Shown here one piece after another: positions 60,407 through 64,000 of a stretch of DNA of 64,000 nucleotides. Numbering within the stretch: the first letter of the stretch is position 1; every line of letters starts with the position of its first letter. The notes under the pieces are model-generated. The model searched no databases. It had not been told where the DNA came from and saw only the letters and a list, made by a program, of their open reading frames with translations. The stretch is from positions 32,419-96,418 of the forward strand of contig NZ_FNYY01000019.1 of NCBI RefSeq assembly GCF_900109145.1, in the 5' to 3' direction. The position numbers were made by a program, and so were the translations under genes. Source of the stretch: Marinovum algicola. GTDB lineage: Bacteria > Pseudomonadota > Alphaproteobacteria > Rhodobacterales > Rhodobacteraceae.

Positions 60407-61039
60407 TCAGACCGGATCCGCGGTAAAGCCGGCCTTCTTGTGACTTCCATCACAAAAAGGCTTGTTGCCGGACTGGCCGCAGCGGCAGAGAAAGAGCCGG
60501 CCCGCCTGTTTCACCCGCCGGCCGGTGCCGGTGGTCACCTCGGCCGGGCCGACCAGCACCAGCGGCCCGTTCTCGCGGCAGGTGATCTTCAGCGGCCCGG
60601 GCGCCTGCGCCTCGCCTTCGGCCTCCGCCGGCTCGCCCGTGGCCTGGAACCCGCCATTGACGTGGCTGTGATCGCAGAACGGCTTGGTCGCGGAGAGCCC
60701 GCAGCGGCAGAGCGTGGCGCGCTGCATCCGGTCCTCGCCCATCTGCAAATTTCCGGCCAGAGCGAGCGGCCCGTTTTCCCAGACAGCGACGCGATTGATC
60801 GCCGGCGGCGTCTCGTCGCGGCCGCCATCGCGGCGGGCATAGGTCAAGGCGCCGGAGGGACAGGTGCGGATCATCGCCGCGATGTCCTCGGCCGGGGCGG
60901 CATCGGGGTCGACCCAGGGCCGGCGCGACGGGTCGAAGACCTGCGGCAGCTTGAGATAGCAATTGCGCGCGTGGATGCAGCGCGACATGTCGAAAGAGAT
61001 GGCGATGTCCTTACCGTCGTAAGTCCTGGCTTTCCCCAT
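60407..61039 (-). CDS. CDGSH iron-sulfur protein with N-terminal ferredoxin-like domain
   Basis: 210 aa. An N-terminal Fer4_19-like domain (DMSRCIHARNCYLKLPQVFD and IRTCPSGAL, four cysteines) is followed by two CDGSH-type clusters (LCRCGLSATKPFCDHSH and LCRCGQSGNKPFCDGSH), each with the three-Cys-one-His ligand set. Likely an electron-transfer or Fe-S donor protein of the cytoplasm. No partner gene is adjacent. Confidence 0.88.
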   Translation of the reverse strand: MGKARTYDGKDIAISFDMSRCIHARNCYLKLPQVFDPSRRPWVDPDAAPAEDIAAMIRTCPSGALTYARRDGGRDETPPAINRVAVWENGPLALAGNLQMGEDRMQRATLCRCGLSATKPFCDHSHVNGGFQATGEPAEAEGEAQAPGPLKITCRENGPLVLVGPAEVTTGTGRRVKQAGRLFLCRCGQSGNKPFCDGSHKKAGFTADPV

Positions 61040-61052
61040 GATGTCCTCCCGG

Positions 61053-61385
61053 TCAGTCGAAAATATCCTCGATCACGTCGAAGGCCTCTTCCAGAAACCA
61101 GCTCACGCCGCGTTTCTTTTTCTTCTTCTTGCGCTTGTAGCCGTTGTCGCGCTTCATCTCCCAGAGCGGATTGGGCGTCGCGGACTTGCGTTTGCCGGCC
61201 TTCGGCGTCCTGGAGGCCTTCGCCTGTCTGGGCACTTCGGCGCGGGGGCCGGGCATCATCTTGAGGTCATGCAGCGGCGCGCCGCAGCCCTGACAGCTCA
61301 GCTCGTGCCGCGTCTTGCCGGTCAGGATCAGCGCGGCGCGGGTGCCGCAATAACAACATGTGGCGATCTTTGTGCCCTGCGGCAT
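61053..61385 (-). CDS. Zinc-ribbon protein with lysine-rich segment, unknown
   Basis: 110 aa. Two CxxC pairs (CCYCGTRAAL and LSCQGCGAPLHDL) form a probable zinc ribbon. The middle is basic with a KRKKKKKKRG run, and the end is acidic (FLEEAFDVIEDIFD). Start ATG 61385 gives MPQGTKIATCCYCG. It looks like a small nucleic-acid- or ribosome-associated protein; no family name recalled with confidence. Confidence 0.7.
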   Translation of the reverse strand: MPQGTKIATCCYCGTRAALILTGKTRHELSCQGCGAPLHDLKMMPGPRAEVPRQAKASRTPKAGKRKSATPNPLWEMKRDNGYKRKKKKKKRGVSWFLEEAFDVIEDIFD

Positions 61386-61443
61386 CGCATCCTCCGTGAT
61401 GTGTGCCCTCCAACCTAAGCACGGCACCGCGAATTGAAAGCCT

Positions 61444-62226
61444 TCAGCCGCGGCTCAGGCTGGCATAAAGCGCCACGGCGGCAGCATTGGAGACATTGAG
61501 CGAACCGAAGGCGCCGGCGAAATCGATCCGGACCAGCGCGTCGCAGGTCTCGCGCGTGCGTTCACGCAGCCCCGGCCCCTCGGCGCCCAGCACCAGCGCC
61601 ACCGGCCGGTCGGCGCGGCCCTCGAGCGCCTGTTCGATGGTCTGCGCGGCCTCGCCGGCCAGTCCGAGGACGATATAGCCCATGCCCTGAAGCGCGAGGA
61701 TCGTGTCAGCCAGGTTGCGCACCCTGAGATAGGGCTGCCGCTCCAGCGCGCCGCTGGCGGTCTTGGCCAGCGCACCGGTCTCGGGCGCACTGTGGTGGCG
61801 CGGGGCGATCACCGCGCGGGCGCCAAAGACCTCGGCCGAGCGCAGGATGGCGCCCACGTTGTGCGGATCGGTCACCCGGTCGAGCAGCAAGAGCCGCTGC
61901 GCTCCCGGCCCGTCGGCCAGCGCCACATCCTCGAGCGAACCCCAGGCCAGCGGCTTGACCTCGAGCGCCGCGCCCTGGTGCACCGATTGCGGATCGATCG
62001 GGGCCGGGAACTTGCGCGGATCGGCCTCTTCGGGGGGCAGGCCGCTGGCGGCGATGGCCGCGTCCAGCTTGGCTGCGGCATTGCGCGTCACGATCAGCCG
62101 CAGCTTTTCGCGGGCCGGATTTTCCAGCGCATCGCGCACCGCATGGATGCCAAAGAGCCAGACGGTTTCAGCCGCCGCCGCCCGTTTGGCCTGTTCCTTT
62201 TCGACAACCCACTTGGGCTTTTTCAT
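61444..62226 (-). CDS. rlmB: 23S rRNA (guanosine-2'-O-)-methyltransferase RlmB
   Basis: 260 aa SPOUT methyltransferase. Substrate-binding N-terminus (VWLFGIHAVRDALENP), then the knotted catalytic part with DRVTDPHNVGAILRSAEVF, LVLGAEGPGL and GSLNVSNAAAVALYASL (family motifs 1-3). It methylates G2251 of 23S rRNA. Start ATG 62226 gives MKKPKWVVEKEQAKR. Divergent from tRNA-Tyr, a placement I recall from other alphaproteobacteria. Confidence 0.94.
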   Translation of the reverse strand: MKKPKWVVEKEQAKRAAAAETVWLFGIHAVRDALENPAREKLRLIVTRNAAAKLDAAIAASGLPPEEADPRKFPAPIDPQSVHQGAALEVKPLAWGSLEDVALADGPGAQRLLLLDRVTDPHNVGAILRSAEVFGARAVIAPRHHSAPETGALAKTASGALERQPYLRVRNLADTILALQGMGYIVLGLAGEAAQTIEQALEGRADRPVALVLGAEGPGLRERTRETCDALVRIDFAGAFGSLNVSNAAAVALYASLSRG

Positions 62227-62395
62227 CGCAATCCCCTTCGCCTCTGGCGACAATGGCCGCCCGCGCCCCATGGCGCAACCCGCCGCCCCTTACCGGGCGC
62301 AAATGCCCCCCGCAAGAAAAGATGCGGGCCGGCAAATTTTCCCGGATTTCCGGCTTGACCTCCCCCGGCCCCATCATTAATCAGCCCCACACAGT

Positions 62396-62479
62396 GGGCG
62401 ACAGGCCGCAAGGTGTGGCAGGGGACTGTAACTCCCTCGCGGAGACGCACGCTTGGTTCGATTCCAAGGTCGCCCACCA
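62396..62479 (+). tRNA. tRNA-Tyr (GTA)
   Basis: Acceptor GGGCGAC / GTCGCCC, anticodon stem-loop GGGGA-CTGTAAC-TCCCT with anticodon GTA, a variable arm folding as GCG-GAGA-CGC (type II), T-arm CTTGG-TTCGATT-CCAAG, discriminator A at 62476 and encoded CCA 62477-62479. The D-arm (GCCG...TGGC with loop GG) departs from canonical positions (A at 8, C at 14). Long minus-strand open frames here are only its antisense. Divergent from rlmB. Confidence 0.88.
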
Positions 62480-62520
62480 CTTCTCCAGAACCATGACCCG
62501 CCCTCCGGCACAGCCTGCGC
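62433..62520 (+). repeat. Direct repeat 1: tRNA-Tyr 3-prime half plus flank
   Basis: 88 bp from the end of the anticodon stem of tRNA-Tyr through its 3-prime end and 41 bp beyond. It recurs at 62589-62675 with one missing C in the acceptor stem and one substitution. Confidence 0.9.
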
Positions 62521-62531
62521 GGCTGGATACC

Positions 62532-62552
62532 GATCGATCCCCAGGATCGATC
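62532..62552. repeat. Perfect inverted repeat between the tRNA and its partial copy
   Basis: GATCGATCC-CCA-GGATCGATC: 9-bp arms, 3-nt loop. No following T-run, so it is not a clear terminator. Confidence 0.75.
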
Positions 62553-62588
62553 CCGCGTTCCCTGCATGTGGCAGCGGCCACCTGCGGT

Positions 62589-62675
62589 TCCCTCGCGGAG
62601 ACGCACGCTTGGTTCGATTCCAAGGTCGCCACCACTTCTCCAGAAACATGACCCGCCCTCCGGCACAGCCTGCGC
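62589..62675 (+). pseudogene. Partial tRNA-Tyr copy (3-prime half only)
   Basis: Carries the variable arm, T-arm and acceptor 3-prime strand (GTCGCC-ACCA, one C short) of tRNA-Tyr but no matching 5-prime acceptor or anticodon arm within about 60 bp upstream. Second copy of the 88-bp repeat. A few further bases upstream (TGTGGCAG) also match, so the middle of the copy was replaced or eroded. Confidence 0.8.
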
Positions 62676-62743
62676 CGGCCTGTTTCCGCTCGGTTTTCCG
62701 CCATCTGCTGTTATGCTTCCCGCAAGATACGGAGGATCAGGCA

Positions 62744-63670
62744 TTGAAGATCGCGGTGATGGGCGCAGGCGCGCTGGGGGGCTATTTCGGCGGACGGCTG
62801 GCGCAGGCCGGCCATGAGGTGACATTGATCGCCCGGGGCGCGCATCTCGAGGCGCTGCGCCGCAACGGTCTGACCATCCGTAGCCCCAAGGGCGACGCGC
62901 ATCTGCCCGGGATCGGCGCCAGCGGCGATCCGGCCGAGGTCGGGCCGGTCGATACGGTGCTGTTCATGGTCAAGAACATCGACGTCGAACCGGCGGCCGA
63001 GGCGATCCGCCCGATGCTGACGCCGGAAACCGCCGTCGTGACCTGCCAGAACGGCATCACCGCCTGGGAACGTCTGGCAGCCGCGATCGGCGCGCAACAC
63101 GTCATCCCCGGCGTCGCCCGCATTCCCGGCCATATTGCCAAGCCCGGGGTCATCGCCCATACCGCGCCGTTCGACATGCTGACCTTTGGCGAGGCCGGCG
63201 GCGGCATCAGCCCACGCTGCGAAATGCTGGCCGAGGCGCTGACCGAGGCCAGAACCACCCCGGTGCTGCACGAAAACATTCTGATCGATCTCTGGACCAA
63301 GTTCTGCGGCCAGAGCACCATGGCCTCGATGACCACGCTGACCGGGCTCGACATGGGGCCGCTGCGTGCCACCGCCGAGAGCCGGGCGCTGTTTCGCGCC
63401 GCTGTCGAAGAGGCGGTCGCCGTGGCCCGCGCGGTGCGCCCCGACATGCCGGCGGACACGGCCGAGACGGTCTGGGGCTTCCTCGACGGGCTGCCCGATC
63501 ACATGCATGCCTCGATGCTCGACGATCTGCGCAATGGCAAGCCGCTGGAACATGAGTATCTGAGCGGCGATCTGGTGCGGGCCGGCGCAAGTCACGGCGT
63601 GCCGACCCCGATCCATAGCGTACTCTACGCGGCGCTGAAACCGATTGCCGAGGCGCAGATGTCCGGTTGA
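62744..63670 (+). CDS. panE: 2-dehydropantoate 2-reductase family protein
   Basis: 308 aa. NADPH Rossmann motif MGAGALGGYFGGRLAQAGHEV, the conserved KNIDV and QNGITAWE stretches, and catalytic Lys/Glu regions LWTKFCGQSTM and GKPLEHEYLSGDLVR. Family members reduce ketopantoate or similar 2-oxo acids; the neighbouring iolB leaves a catabolic role possible. The start is TTG 62744, with GGAGG 7 nt upstream; no ATG gives the Rossmann fold intact. Confidence 0.8.
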   Translation: MKIAVMGAGALGGYFGGRLAQAGHEVTLIARGAHLEALRRNGLTIRSPKGDAHLPGIGASGDPAEVGPVDTVLFMVKNIDVEPAAEAIRPMLTPETAVVTCQNGITAWERLAAAIGAQHVIPGVARIPGHIAKPGVIAHTAPFDMLTFGEAGGGISPRCEMLAEALTEARTTPVLHENILIDLWTKFCGQSTMASMTTLTGLDMGPLRATAESRALFRAAVEEAVAVARAVRPDMPADTAETVWGFLDGLPDHMHASMLDDLRNGKPLEHEYLSGDLVRAGASHGVPTPIHSVLYAALKPIAEAQMSG

Positions 63671-63682
63671 ATGCCGGCGCGT

Positions 63683-64000
63683 TCACCCGTCTTTATCGAT
63701 GATCCACTTGACGGCGGGGTCGGGCAGGAATCGCCAGTTGCGGCGGGGGCCGGCCATGACGTTGAGGTAGTACATCTCGAAGCCGTAAGGCGCGCCGCAG
63801 GGGTGGTGGCCGCGGGGGACCAGAACGACCTCGCCATCGTGCACCGCCATGCATTCGTCGAGCGTGCCATCCTCGGTATAGACCCGCTGCACGCCGAATC
63901 CCGAGGCCGGGTTAAGGCGATGGTAATAGGTTTCCTCCAGATAGGTGATGCGCGGGAAGTCGTCCTCGTCGTGACGGTGGCTGGGGTAGGAGGACCAGTG
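63683..64000 (-). CDS. iolB: 5-deoxy-glucuronate isomerase IolB (N-terminus beyond window)
   Basis: The last 105 residues of a cupin isomerase from inositol catabolism, which converts 5-deoxy-glucuronate to the keto form. Visible residues include HWSSYPSHRHDED (metal-binding His), YHRLNPASGFGVQRVY, VLVPRGHHPCGAPYGFEMYYLNVMAG and WRFLPDPAVKW, all characteristic of IolB. Convergent with the reductase gene. Confidence 0.9.
   Translation of the reverse strand, partial: HWSSYPSHRHDEDDFPRITYLEETYYHRLNPASGFGVQRVYTEDGTLDECMAVHDGEVVLVPRGHHPCGAPYGFEMYYLNVMAGPRRNWRFLPDPAVKWIIDKDG

Noticed and set aside
62223..62825. Minus-strand open frames with repeated peptides around the tRNA-Tyr
   Set aside because: They are antisense translations of the tRNA and its duplicated 3-prime half, a known source of false proteins.

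Overview
The window is about 64 kb of high-GC, densely coded chromosomal DNA. It most likely comes from a member of the Rhodobacteraceae (alphaproteobacteria, Roseobacter-type), which is an inference. The supporting signs are the ppdK-glyS-glyQ gene order, LexA boxes of the alphaproteobacterial form GTTC-N7-GTTC, a tRNA-His lacking G-1 and carrying A73, a PhaR/PhaP/PhaC/PhaZ granule cluster, MmcB, and several small families (DUF6446, DUF6476, DUF6524, DUF6324) that I recall mainly from this family. I see no insertion sequence, prophage, CRISPR array or plasmid replication gene.

Layout. 1-6.2 kb (minus): pyruvate phosphate dikinase (truncated by the window edge), glyS, a DUF6446 protein and glyQ. 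6.4-12.5 kb: a catalytically dead trypsin-like protein, a secreted VCBS-type protein with a CTG start overlapping a 2Fe-2S ferredoxin, a LexA-controlled OB-fold remnant of DnaE2/ImuC, a peptidoglycan-binding lipoprotein and DegP. 12.3-18.6 kb: DUF2065-hflC-hflK, glutathione reductase, rpiA and sdaA. 18.6-27 kb: an Ala/Glu-rich protein, thiamine pyrophosphokinase, an EamA transporter, DUF2842, purA, DUF6524, secG and pyrG. 27-30.4 kb: a Tat-exported nucleotide phosphodiesterase, a DUF6151 protein and a TerB-like protein.

30.5-38.9 kb (plus) is a coherent uptake and catabolism locus. It has a complete polar amino-acid-type ABC transporter followed by two glutamine-synthetase-like ligases, a class I glutamine amidotransferase hydrolase and an FAD amine oxidase, which suggests gamma-glutamylation-based use of an amine. 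A perfect 16-bp palindrome precedes the first ligase. A DegT-type aminotransferase follows. 40.2-45.8 kb is the PHA cluster (phaC, phaP, a HlyD-like adaptor and phaR on minus; phaZ divergent), with two CTGC-N3-GCAG PhaR-type sites before phaP.

45.9-53.5 kb: a Gfo/Idh/MocA oxidoreductase, a secreted metallophosphoesterase with a three-repeat Pho box, rpoH with a sigma-32-like promoter, rluD and DUF6476 with overlapping divergent start codons, and a translationally coupled three-gene cytochrome operon (pentaheme c, monoheme DUF3365-like c, b561-like membrane protein). 53.7-57.6 kb: tRNA-His, a GNAT enzyme, DUF6324, SOS-controlled mmcB, a coupled membrane protein plus ClpP-fold periplasmic protein, and a 6S-like RNA candidate. 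57.7-64 kb: nusB-ribH-ribBX, a CDGSH protein, a zinc-ribbon protein, rlmB, tRNA-Tyr with a duplicated 3-prime half, a ketopantoate-reductase-family gene and the end of iolB.

The least explained parts are the cytochrome operon, the coupled membrane/ClpP-like pair, the LexA-driven OB-fold fragment, the pseudoprotease and a four-copy intergenic repeat. All motif and start assignments come from reading the sequence; family names come from recalled knowledge and no search was run.
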